36,051 nt of DNA from a virus: positions 1-36,051 of the IMG/VR virus record IMGVR_UViG_3300044613_001397; one strand, written 5' to 3'. Numbering within the stretch: the first letter of the stretch is position 1; each line of letters opens with the position of its first letter. Shown here in pieces: positions 25,075-33,430 of the stretch. The notes beneath the pieces are model-generated. The model made no database searches and was not told the DNA's origin. It worked only from the letters and a program-made list of their open reading frames with translations. The translations under genes and the position numbers were made by a program.

Positions 25075-26067
25075 TTAAATCCTTTTCCATTGGCTCCATT
25101 TCAATCGCGCTTCCATACCACTACATGAGTATCTATCAATGTCTGCTTGCAGTTCTTGTGGGGACTTGCCTGAAAGCACCATGTCATTAATATCTTTTTC
25201 TAGTACTCCAGAACCCCACACGCAGACTGTGTAGCCCGCTTCAATGGCTTCTCGCGTGGCTTCAACAATTTCTCGGTTGCGTGGCTCGTTGTCCAGAACA
25301 ACAACAATATTATTGAAACGCTTGACCACATCTCCCAATTCGCTGCCAGCGAAAGCAATGCCATTATCCAAAAATACAGAATCAATCGGGCCTTCTGTTG
25401 CGTAAACTCGTCGTGAATAGTCAACTGTATCGCCTCCGAAAAACATTCTGCCGTCCTTGACGAACTTCACAGTAATGTACCGTATGGCGTTCTTGGAGCC
25501 TCCAATAGCCCGTCCTTGCACTCCCAGTAGTTCTCCGCTCTTGTTCAGGAACGGAATGACGATACGCTCATCATTGGGCACGGTTGTGTATGTAGGGTCA
25601 ATGCCACGCACCCAATCCCCAAACCCTTCGCAAAAATAGAACCGTTCAGGGCACGGAATGCGTCGCCCTTCACAATATTTGCGAGCAGCGTGATCGGGTG
25701 GCAGGTCAGAAATACGCGGAAGTGTAATATTTATTTTGGGCTTAATGATTGCGGTTTCATCAGGCTTGGGGTAGTTGCTGTGTCCATTCTCACCGTTACG
25801 CCACCGCTCTAGTGCGTATTCGCGGCAAAGAGCAGGTGCTATGATCTCCAAAAACTTGTATACGGTGTGACCGATTCCACAGTTGTGGCACTTGTAGTAA
25901 AAGTCGTTCTTCTTGGGAAAGAAAAACCCACGAGCCTTGTTCTTGTTCTTTTGTGAGTCTCCGCAAAGAGGGCAGCGACAGTTTGCAAGATCAGACCCCT
26001 TCCACTTGAACTTCTGAAGTTGTGGAGACACCAAATTAATGTATTTCTTGTCCGTCAAAATACTCAT
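25075..26067 (-). CDS. DNA primase, T4 gp61-like
   Basis: A 330-residue DnaG-type primase that lays RNA primers for lagging-strand synthesis. The zinc-binding domain has CPLCGD (C32, C35) and CHNC (C60, C63). The Toprim domain has ATEGPIDS with E225 and VVLDNEPRN with D259, the metal-binding acids. It starts immediately after the helicase stop (TAAATG), the partner with which gp61 acts in T4. The C-terminal helicase-binding part is short, as in T4. I see no frame damage or missing key residue. Confidence 0.9.
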   Translation of the reverse strand: MSILTDKKYINLVSPQLQKFKWKGSDLANCRCPLCGDSQKNKNKARGFFFPKKNDFYYKCHNCGIGHTVYKFLEIIAPALCREYALERWRNGENGHSNYPKPDETAIIKPKINITLPRISDLPPDHAARKYCEGRRIPCPERFYFCEGFGDWVRGIDPTYTTVPNDERIVIPFLNKSGELLGVQGRAIGGSKNAIRYITVKFVKDGRMFFGGDTVDYSRRVYATEGPIDSVFLDNGIAFAGSELGDVVKRFNNIVVVLDNEPRNREIVEATREAIEAGYTVCVWGSGVLEKDINDMVLSGKSPQELQADIDRYSCSGMEARLKWSQWKRI

Positions 26068-27477
26068 TTAGAAATTCCAGTCGCTTGCGTCCTTGCCACC
26101 AAACTTCTTGGCAAACTCCTTCTTGCCGTAGCCACTACCAAACCCTTCCTCTTTGGTTGTAGCCGCTTCGCTTAATTCCTCAAACTCTTCCTTTTTGACA
26201 TCGTAGAACTTCATCTTGGCGTAGTTCAAACCCACAATAAACTTCTTGTTTGCAGCCTTGGTGTTGTAGCGGTTCTTTAACTGCTTCACCATGATCTGCC
26301 CTGCCTTTTCCAATTCTTCAGTTGTAATAAGTGCTGCCATAAAGTCTGCGGTATGGGGCAAACCAAACGACTCTGAAGTATCGGTGAGTTCCACATCACT
26401 GGATGAAAATCCTGAACGGTTCACCTGTGTGGCTGTAAAGATGGGCACATTTCTTTCCATTGCAAGCCCACGCAACTCTTCTGCAATAGCCTTGATGTAA
26501 CTGTACGAATTCACATTACTGCCACCGCTCTTGAGACGAGACGACGAGCAGATGTTGATGTAATCAATAAACACAATATCAGGAGTGAACCCCTTCTTGA
26601 GTTTGAGTTCATCCATCAGCACACGGAAGTGGTTGGCATTAGCCACCGAAGTGGGATACTCCTTGATGATGAGTTTGCCATTCACGCCCCGTGTGGACGC
26701 TTGCAACCGCTTCTCGTACATATCAAGAGGCAGATCGTGGAGTTCATCCATCGTGATGTCCATGATGTTTGCGTCAATGCGTTCTGCAATACGCTCTTCT
26801 GCCATTTCCAGCGTGATGTACAGCACATTCTTGTTCTGCATGAGACAACACGCTGCGTGGTGACACATGAACAAGGACTTGCCAACGCCTGTTCCTGCCA
26901 TAATCACATTAAAAGTCTTGGGAGCCACACCGCCCTTGGTAATCAGGTTGAACATTTCCAAGTCAAACGGAATCTTGTCTTCTTCGCGGTGCAGCACCTC
27001 GTAGCGGGATTCGTAGTTCTCAAGGTAATCGTGACCAATATTTGTGTCAAACGAAACCGCCAGTGCCTTGCTCAAAATATCAGGCAGAGCATTAGGTGTA
27101 CGCACCTTGTCCTTGCCATCAATAATATGAATGGATTCAAGAATGGCATTGTAAATGGCTTTGTCCTTGCAGAACTTTTCTGTGGTGTCTAGCAGCCATT
27201 GGGTGTCTTGCTTTTCACCCCGACACACCGCGTCCACGGTTTCCCTGCACCGCTTGATCTCGTCTTCGGTAAGAGCCTTGTCGCCTTCCAAAGAGATAAG
27301 GAGGGCTTCCTTGGAGGGAACCCCCTTATATTTCTCAATGAATCCCTTGATCTCACGGAACACCGCACGATCAGGGCGATTGGCAAAATACTCTTCCTGA
27401 AGGAATGGAACAGCCTTCTTGCAGAACTCGTCGTTGTTTAGGAGTCCTGCAATAACTGTTTGTTCAATCGTACTCAT
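26068..27477 (-). CDS. Replicative DnaB-type helicase, T4 gp41-like
   Basis: A 469-residue hexameric helicase. The N-terminal domain (about 1-150) begins EQTVIAGLLNNDEFC like T4 gp41. Walker A is AGTGVGKS (194-201), Walker B DIVFIDY (300-306), and ATQVNRSG follows as the RecA-fold sensor region. It unwinds DNA ahead of the fork and loads the primase. It lies between uvsX and the primase, each junction being TAAATG, so the three are probably translated together. The acidic, glycine-rich tail (about 435-469) resembles that of other phage helicases. Confidence 0.92.
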   Translation of the reverse strand: MSTIEQTVIAGLLNNDEFCKKAVPFLQEEYFANRPDRAVFREIKGFIEKYKGVPSKEALLISLEGDKALTEDEIKRCRETVDAVCRGEKQDTQWLLDTTEKFCKDKAIYNAILESIHIIDGKDKVRTPNALPDILSKALAVSFDTNIGHDYLENYESRYEVLHREEDKIPFDLEMFNLITKGGVAPKTFNVIMAGTGVGKSLFMCHHAACCLMQNKNVLYITLEMAEERIAERIDANIMDITMDELHDLPLDMYEKRLQASTRGVNGKLIIKEYPTSVANANHFRVLMDELKLKKGFTPDIVFIDYINICSSSRLKSGGSNVNSYSYIKAIAEELRGLAMERNVPIFTATQVNRSGFSSSDVELTDTSESFGLPHTADFMAALITTEELEKAGQIMVKQLKNRYNTKAANKKFIVGLNYAKMKFYDVKKEEFEELSEAATTKEEGFGSGYGKKEFAKKFGGKDASDWNF

Positions 27478-28527
27478 TTATTCCTCCGTATCGTTTTCAC
27501 CCACAGGCTGTGGTTCGTCCTTGCCGTAGCAGAACTCCTTGGCAACCGCAACCTCCAACTTGTCCATGACTTCCTTGGTAAAATACTTTTCAGGATTCTT
27601 GATGATCTGCGATTCAAACGCAGTCTTGCCACCACCCACATCAACCTTGGTGGACACCTTCTTGAAAATATCGTACTTGATGGCAATGTCTAGCAGCCCG
27701 TAATACGGATTCAGTCCCGTATCAAAGTTCAACTGCACATCCACCATCTTGTTTTCCTTGGTCTTGCGACTCTTGTAGGTCTTGCAATGGATGATGTTGC
27801 CAACCACTTCATTGTCCACCTTGTCCTTCTTCTTGGACAGGTAGATAATGGTGGACGCAGCGTACTTTAGTCCTGCACCGCCACCCATTTCCTTGGTTGG
27901 CACATACGCACCCACCACATCGTAGGTGTGGTTGGTCATAATCATGGGAATACGAGCGTGCCCCAACTTGATGGTAAGCACGCGAAACGCAGCCTTGACC
28001 ACCTGTGCACGGGTCATGTCACGAGTGTTCTTGCCTTCTGCGGTGTCGTTCATTTCCTTTTCGGTGCTCAACATGCCAAGCGAATCCAACACGATCATCA
28101 TGCGTGGACGCTTGGCTTCATCGGTTTCCAGATACTTGTCAATGGCTGAAATGCACTGGTGGCGGAACTCTTCAACGGTAGCCACAGGCAGAACCGCAAC
28201 CCGCTGCCGATCAATGCCACGAGAGTCTAGCATTTCGCTAGTGATTGCCTGCTCGGAATCAAAGTACAGCACCATGCTGTTCTCGCCAGCGTTCAGGAAC
28301 TCACGAACCACATTCAAGGCAAAGTAGGTCTTGCCTGTGGCTTGCTCGCCTGCAAGGGCTACAATCTTGTTGTCAGGCAGACCACCGTACAGCGAACCAC
28401 TCACCAAAGCGTTGAACGAATACGAGCCTGTGGAAATGTACGATTGGGTGTCGCTGCCGTCCAGCCCTTCAATTGCAATCTTGCCGTACTTGTTGCCTGA
28501 TGCCTTTAGAATGTCCTTTAGATTCAT
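27478..28527 (-). CDS. uvsX: RecA-like recombinase UvsX
   Basis: A 349-residue RecA-family strand-exchange protein. Walker A is GEQATGKT (60-67), Walker [10 protein letters not shown] (143-151), and [11 protein letters not shown]...[11 protein letters not shown] is the DNA-binding L2 region typical of T4-like UvsX. The acidic C-terminus (PVGENDTEE) matches the family. UvsX drives recombination-dependent replication, which fits the gp41 and gp61 genes following it. Its ATG overlaps the stop of the 59-residue gene (ATGA). Confidence 0.93.
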   Translation of the reverse strand: MNLKDILKASGNKYGKIAIEGLDGSDTQSYISTGSYSFNALVSGSLYGGLPDNKIVALAGEQATGKTYFALNVVREFLNAGENSMVLYFDSEQAITSEMLDSRGIDRQRVAVLPVATVEEFRHQCISAIDKYLETDEAKRPRMMIVLDSLGMLSTEKEMNDTAEGKNTRDMTRAQVVKAAFRVLTIKLGHARIPMIMTNHTYDVVGAYVPTKEMGGGAGLKYAASTIIYLSKKKDKVDNEVVGNIIHCKTYKSRKTKENKMVDVQLNFDTGLNPYYGLLDIAIKYDIFKKVSTKVDVGGGKTAFESQIIKNPEKYFTKEVMDKLEVAVAKEFCYGKDEPQPVGENDTEE

Positions 28528-28703
28528 TTGCCTAATGCCTTTCGTTGTGTGTCAATGGTTTCCATCTCACGGATGTACGCCTCAATCATAACAGAAGATG
28601 AGCCTTTGTCAAGCATCAATCTCTTTACTTCAGTTTGCAACCACTCCTTCCTCTCACGAAGGAGGTTGCAAATGTACTGCTTATTTAATTCAATTAGTGC
28701 CAT
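28524..28703 (-). CDS. Small hypothetical protein, 59 residues
   Basis: A frame from ATG 28703 to a TGA that overlaps the uvsX start (ATGA). It begins one base after the stop of the preceding gene. The protein is charged and helical ([15 protein letters not shown], then [33 protein letters not shown]). Tight packing on both sides argues that it is real and coupled to uvsX. It could be a small recombination accessory factor, as T4 has UvsY, but the sequence gives no proof. Confidence 0.7.
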   Translation of the reverse strand: MALIELNKQYICNLLRERKEWLQTEVKRLMLDKGSSSVMIEAYIREMETIDTQRKALGK

Positions 28704-28704
28704 C

Positions 28705-29040
28705 TCAAGTAGTCAACTTGAGCGAGGGAACCGCCATCTCCTTGGTAGGCACAACAAGTCCCGATCCAAACGCACTATTAAATTCATTTGCTAGATCGTC
28801 AGCGGGTTCAGCAGTAAACAGCACTGCGTCCTTTGGAATCTCAAAGCCCTGATCCTGCTTGACTGAAGCCATCCACGGCACGATAGCAAGGCTTGCACCC
28901 TGACCGTTGCGACCTGGAACAGGAATCAACATGCACGGATTCTTTAGATGGTATCCTGTCACAGTCTCACCACTAAACTTCTCTGTGGTCTTTGCAATAA
29001 TCTCTTCTCCACTACGCATCTTCAAAATTAGTGTTGCCAT
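28705..29040 (-). CDS. Small Sm-like/beta-rich conserved phage protein
   Basis: A 111-residue protein with the start ATLILKMRSGEEIIAKT, a glycine-rich middle and the piece LAIVPWMAS. I recall this pattern as a conserved protein of T4-like marine phages with an Sm-like (Hfq/Lsm) beta fold: a first strand ending SGE(D/E)IIA, then a KNPxxL strand. It would bind RNA or protein if so. GGAGAT precedes ATG 29040. It lies between the DNA polymerase and uvsX, a location conserved to my memory. Function is not established. Confidence 0.7.
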   Translation of the reverse strand: MATLILKMRSGEEIIAKTTEKFSGETVTGYHLKNPCMLIPVPGRNGQGASLAIVPWMASVKQDQGFEIPKDAVLFTAEPADDLANEFNSAFGSGLVVPTKEMAVPSLKLTT

Positions 29041-29083
29041 TTCTAAATCTCCATTGTAAGGGGTTACTGTATCTATGCCATCA

Positions 29084-31630
29084 TCACACGAAAAGTGATT
29101 CTAAAGTATTTTCTTGTTCAGTTTTCCACCCCACCGAATTTGTAATACTGCGGAGTGGTTCCAAGAATGATTTTTCAAACTGTAGTTGCCAATCAACATA
29201 CTTCTGTAATTCAAATTCGGGGGGCAGGGTGGATGTAAAACCAATCACATGCTCGTGGATAGGATTGGGTGTTCGTAAATAGATAAACTTAATCTTTTCG
29301 CCTTCACCAATACTCTTGTACTTCTTGACCAAGCCCTTGGCGTGCACCAACTGGTTGTGTAGTAGTGCTGCCTTGACCGCAATAGGTGTGGATTTACGAT
29401 ATACGGTTTTTGCGTCCTTGTATTCACCCATTCCGTTTACTGAACGGGGAAATGCCATTGCTTCAGGCGGCAATCCCTTGAATTCTTCACGAGTGGTTTT
29501 CACAAATTGCTGTAGAGTAGACTCGTCCTTTAGCAGCACCATCTCAACTGCCTTTTTCAAAGCCTTTCGCACATACGCAGGAGTGCTAGACCGTGTGGTT
29601 TCAATCCCCATGATCTTGAACTTGGGAGTCTTGTACTGCACACCTTCGCTGTTCCACACCGATAGCATGTACCGCTTCTTGGCAGTCCACACGCCCTTCT
29701 GTGCAATTACTTCTCGCCCCATGAACATCTTGTTGGCATACGCATTGGTCACGCTAGCCAACTCTGCAAACTCCTTGTCAATGAACGGTTGCAGCACACG
29801 CTCACAGAACTTGTCCAAGAACGGCACAACCTTTTCGGGTTCAGGCGTGGTCTTGAAGCCTTGTCGCACCGCTTGACCAAGTTTCAGATACACGGAATCG
29901 GTATCGCTGGCAATCACATAGTCTTCGCCTGTGGTCTTGAACAGTTTGTTTAGATGCCGATTGAGTGCTTCGCCAATCCATTGAATGCTCAACTGCCCCG
30001 ACAGGGTAATAGCCTCTGCAAGCCCCACATCAAAGAAACGGAAGTACTCGTTTCCGATTGCTCCGTATGCGGAGTTCAACTGAATCTTTCGCACCATCTG
30101 AAAGTTCTTGTACTTGGAAATCTCGTACTCAATGGCTTTGCGTTGGCTTGCAGGAGCATCAGGCGGGAGTGCTTCCAATTCCTTCTGCTTGCCCAACATG
30201 AGTCCCTTGTACCGCTTGCGTTCTTCGTACATGGTTTCCATGAGTTCAGGCAGGAAGCCGTGACGATCCTTGCGGAACGCTACGCCGTTTGCCGCAACCG
30301 ACAGATTATTGGTCTTGGCATCATTCAAGTATTCAGCAGGATCAATCAGGGTTTTTACAGGTTCCCCTCTGTTTCGTGACAGAATAGAGTCAGGGCTAAT
30401 GTTGTTTCGTCCCCAAATAGGATTTGGGTCTTTGGTTTCAGGTGAAATATTGTACTGCATGATAAGGTGGGGATACAGGGAGTTCAAGTCAAAACTCACC
30501 ACCCAATCGTGCATTCCCACAAGGGGGTCTTTCACATACGCACCCGCGTACTGCTCCTTCTTTTCTGCTTCACGCTTCTGCGGAACCACCATGCCCTTGC
30601 TCATCAGGTGATGGTGAATAATGGCATCCCATGTACGGACTTGGGAAAACACATCCTCAAAGTTTACACGAGCAGAATACGCAAGGGCTACAGCAAGATC
30701 AAGCAGTTTTAGTTTCTCTTCCAGTTTGGCAACCAGTTCCACATCCTTGTAGTTGTACTCCATGAACTTTTGAAAGTTCTGTGTGTAGAACTCCTGAAGG
30801 GTATCGTACTCGCTATACGAAACCTTTTCCTCGCCCAACTCAACCGAACACACATGGTTCAGGGAGTACGACTCCTGCTTGACATAGGTGAACTTCATGT
30901 ACAGTTCCAAATAGTCAAGAGTGGAAATGCCACCAATGGTAAACACCTTTTGGTCGCGTCCCATTCGGTTCACAACCATTTCACGCAACCGCCCCCACGG
31001 TGACAGGGCATTGCCCCACTCGTCGGCAATCCAATTCATGCGAGCCACCAAGTACGGAATATCAAAGAATCGGATGTTCCATCCTGTCACAATGTCAGGG
31101 TCTTCGTGCTTCCAAATCTCCACGAATCGTCGCAGCAGGCTTTCTTCGTCTGCAAAGCACTCTGCTTCCACGCCTTCCAATGCAAAGTCGCCAAGCCCAA
31201 GCACATAGGTGTTTTTGCCCACAGTCAGCGTGATGGCAATGATGCGTTCGGTGGGCGAATCCACAGACGGGAATCCGCCGTCACACGAAGTCTCAATGTC
31301 CAAGAAGGCTACACGCAGACGGGAAAAATCGTACTCCACTTCGTGTGGAAACTCCCTGTACAAGTACTGGTACACGAAACTTGTGTTGCCGTACACATCA
31401 AAATTGCTTACATCCTTGTACTTCTCAAGGAACTCACGAGCCTCGTGGACGCTTTCAAAATCAATGGCTTCCACAGGGTTGCCGTAAATGGTTGTTAGTC
31501 CTGTGGGCTGCTTGGACTTGATATACAGCGTTGGGCAGAACGGAATGGCTTCGTGTACACGACACCCGTTTCGCCATCCGCGATACAGCACATTCTTGCC
31601 ACGAAGATCAACGCTTGTATAGAAGTCCAT
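29084..31630 (-). CDS. Family B DNA polymerase, T4 gp43-like
   Basis: An 848-residue replicative polymerase with proofreading. Exonuclease motifs are DIET (111-114), GWNIRFFD (183-190) and YKDVEL (294-299). Polymerase motif A is DLNSLYPHL (381-389), motif B KIQLNSAYGAIG (515-526), and motif C DTDSVY (576-581). All catalytic acids are present and the length is close to T4 gp43 (898), slightly shorter. Its ATG overlaps the stop of the GroES-like gene (TAATG). With gp41-, gp61- and UvsX-like genes downstream it forms the replisome operon. The C-terminus (LESLFV) resembles a short clamp-binding tail. Confidence 0.96.
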   Translation of the reverse strand: MDFYTSVDLRGKNVLYRGWRNGCRVHEAIPFCPTLYIKSKQPTGLTTIYGNPVEAIDFESVHEAREFLEKYKDVSNFDVYGNTSFVYQYLYREFPHEVEYDFSRLRVAFLDIETSCDGGFPSVDSPTERIIAITLTVGKNTYVLGLGDFALEGVEAECFADEESLLRRFVEIWKHEDPDIVTGWNIRFFDIPYLVARMNWIADEWGNALSPWGRLREMVVNRMGRDQKVFTIGGISTLDYLELYMKFTYVKQESYSLNHVCSVELGEEKVSYSEYDTLQEFYTQNFQKFMEYNYKDVELVAKLEEKLKLLDLAVALAYSARVNFEDVFSQVRTWDAIIHHHLMSKGMVVPQKREAEKKEQYAGAYVKDPLVGMHDWVVSFDLNSLYPHLIMQYNISPETKDPNPIWGRNNISPDSILSRNRGEPVKTLIDPAEYLNDAKTNNLSVAANGVAFRKDRHGFLPELMETMYEERKRYKGLMLGKQKELEALPPDAPASQRKAIEYEISKYKNFQMVRKIQLNSAYGAIGNEYFRFFDVGLAEAITLSGQLSIQWIGEALNRHLNKLFKTTGEDYVIASDTDSVYLKLGQAVRQGFKTTPEPEKVVPFLDKFCERVLQPFIDKEFAELASVTNAYANKMFMGREVIAQKGVWTAKKRYMLSVWNSEGVQYKTPKFKIMGIETTRSSTPAYVRKALKKAVEMVLLKDESTLQQFVKTTREEFKGLPPEAMAFPRSVNGMGEYKDAKTVYRKSTPIAVKAALLHNQLVHAKGLVKKYKSIGEGEKIKFIYLRTPNPIHEHVIGFTSTLPPEFELQKYVDWQLQFEKSFLEPLRSITNSVGWKTEQENTLESLFV

Positions 31631-31896
31631 TATCTCTCCACCATTGCGATCCAGTCCTGATGCACCAAGTCCTTGCCATCATACCCGCGACCAAGGTTCT
31701 TTGTCAAGTCCCACATCACCTTGTCGCCTATTTTAATGTCTTCGGTCAGATCGGGACCAATATCCACAACTTGACCCCAAACCATTTTACAAGTAACCTT
31801 TTCGGTATAAATGATTCCTGCCTCGGTGGTTTTTTGTCCACCCAGTTTGGTTGCGACCAGTACCCATTTTCCGATTGGCTTTAGTTTCTTTTTCAC
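31630..31896 (-). CDS. GroES-like co-chaperonin
   Basis: An 88-residue protein with Cpn10 features: LKPIGKWVLVAT at the start, TEAGIIYTEK near the mobile loop, GQVVDIGPDL in the middle, then IKIGDKVMWD and WIAMVE at the end. The loop that contacts GroEL is the segment before GIIY. T4 gp31 replaces GroES so that the large capsid protein can fold; this protein may do the same. It starts at GTG overlapping the methyltransferase stop (GTGA), behind AAGGAG. Its position among early genes suggests that host GroEL is redirected early. Confidence 0.8.
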   Translation of the reverse strand: MKKKLKPIGKWVLVATKLGGQKTTEAGIIYTEKVTCKMVWGQVVDIGPDLTEDIKIGDKVMWDLTKNLGRGYDGKDLVHQDWIAMVER

Positions 31897-33038
31897 TGTA
31901 ACGCTCCTTCTAAAGTATTAGGCACTTCTTCAGCAATTCGTGCTTCTGCCAGTTTCACATATTCAGGATTTAGTTCTGTGCCGATATAGTGCCGTCCGTT
32001 GGTCAATGCCACCACAGCAGTTGTGCCGCTGCCTGTGAACGGATCAAACACCGTGCCACCCACAGGGCATCCTGCCAACACACACGGCAAGATCAAGTCC
32101 TTTGGGTAAGTGGCAAAGTGTGCACCCTTGTACGCCTTGGTAGTCACCGTCCACACCGAACGCTTGTTTCGCTTGCCGTCTGCCCCCCACACACGATCAG
32201 GTTCTAGTGCAGGATCACGAGCACCCTTGTCTTCGGGTTGTGTGCGGTTTTTGTTGCCAGGGGCATGAGGCTTGCCCACAGCGTCTTCCTTGATAGCCTC
32301 GTGGTCGTAGTAGTACTTGGGCTTCTTGGTCAACATGAAAATGTATTCATGTGACTTGGTGCAGCGGTCGGCTACACTCTCGGGCATGGGGTTGGGCTTG
32401 TGCCATATAATGTCTTGACGCAGATACCACCCGTCAGCCTGTAGAGCAAGTGCGACTCTCCAAGGAATACCAATCAAGTCCTTGTGCTTGAGTCCGCTAC
32501 GCTTGGCTCCTGCTTTGCCCTTTTGGCTAGCACCCTTGTAGCCTTCAGCGTACTTGATCTTGCCGTATGCAGGGGTGGCTGCACCCATCTTACGCAACTG
32601 CTCCATGCCTCCGCTTGTGGTGGCATACGAGTCGCCCAAGTTTAGCCATAGAGTACCGTCATCACGCAGAATGCGACGAGCCTCGCGGAACACCTCCACC
32701 ATTTTCTGTACATACTCGTCGGGTGTTTCTTCACAGCCAATCTGCGAGTCAACACACCGTGCACCACACTTGCCGCACACATCCTTGAAATAGTATCCAC
32801 TCGTCTTGGTGGCTTCGCGGCTTGGTCTGTTCTTGTTGAATTCGGAATTACCAAACTTCTTGGTCTTTGTGGAGTCTGCAACATGGTCGCAATCAGGATC
32901 ACCGCCTTCCCAATTTGCAGTTTCGTAGTCACGCAGCCCGTAGTACGGGGGTGAAGTAATAATGGTTTGAACGCAGCCGTCAGGCAGCGTCTTCATGCCC
33001 TCAATGCAGTCGCCAAGAATGATGCGGTGTGTGTTCAT
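31893..33038 (-). CDS. Type II DNA methyltransferase (N4-cytosine/N6-adenine, beta order)
   Basis: A 381-residue AdoMet-dependent DNA methyltransferase. Catalytic motif IV is TSPPYYGL (28-35) near the N-terminus and the AdoMet-binding FDPFTGSGTT (331-340) near the C-terminus, the beta-class order. SPPY favours N4-cytosine, but N6-adenine is not excluded. An inserted cysteine cluster (C50, C88, C91, C95, C102) looks like a zinc ribbon in or near the target-recognition region. No restriction partner is present, so it probably protects phage DNA or alters regulation. Its ATG overlaps the SpeD stop (ATGA). The target sequence cannot be read from this. Confidence 0.9.
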   Translation of the reverse strand: MNTHRIILGDCIEGMKTLPDGCVQTIITSPPYYGLRDYETANWEGGDPDCDHVADSTKTKKFGNSEFNKNRPSREATKTSGYYFKDVCGKCGARCVDSQIGCEETPDEYVQKMVEVFREARRILRDDGTLWLNLGDSYATTSGGMEQLRKMGAATPAYGKIKYAEGYKGASQKGKAGAKRSGLKHKDLIGIPWRVALALQADGWYLRQDIIWHKPNPMPESVADRCTKSHEYIFMLTKKPKYYYDHEAIKEDAVGKPHAPGNKNRTQPEDKGARDPALEPDRVWGADGKRNKRSVWTVTTKAYKGAHFATYPKDLILPCVLAGCPVGGTVFDPFTGSGTTAVVALTNGRHYIGTELNPEYVKLAEARIAEEVPNTLEGALQ

Positions 33039-33430
33039 CCAATGTCTCCGTACTTGGTTCCACGAGTAAAGAATTGCTCTTCGTGCTGCTCAAAGCCAAA
33101 GCACTCTCTAGCATACTCCAAGATGATACCCTTGTCAAACTTGTTGCACGAGTACACATCAAGCGTAATAAATCGCTTTGGTTCCATTGAGTGGATTTGG
33201 ATGCCGCTCTCAATGAGTGGAACCCAACCGCTCACCCCTGCCTTGTCGGGATACAGTTCTGTGCCGTGGTTGGTTGGCCCGTGCATCACCACAGGTTGGC
33301 TCATACGGGTCATGCCAATCTTGTCTACAACTCGCTCAAGAAAGCGGTAGTGGAGTTCCAAGTCATCGGCTGCTCCAACGCGACAACTGTACATGTCCAA
33401 GTAGTACGAATATCCGAATGGTTTGCTCAT
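33035..33430 (-). CDS. speD: S-adenosylmethionine decarboxylase (SpeD-like)
   Basis: A 131-residue class 1 SpeD proenzyme. It cuts itself between E74 and S75 (LIES-GIQIH), and the serine becomes a pyruvoyl group. H80 and C95 lie at the spacing seen in the Thermotoga enzyme (Ser63, His68, Cys83). Decarboxylated AdoMet donates the aminopropyl group for spermidine. Polyamines help pack DNA, which gives one use for the phage; lowering AdoMet is another possibility. ATG 33430 overlaps the HNH gene's stop, and the gene's own stop overlaps the methyltransferase start. Confidence 0.85.
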   Translation of the reverse strand: MSKPFGYSYYLDMYSCRVGAADDLELHYRFLERVVDKIGMTRMSQPVVMHGPTNHGTELYPDKAGVSGWVPLIESGIQIHSMEPKRFITLDVYSCNKFDKGIILEYARECFGFEQHEEQFFTRGTKYGDIG

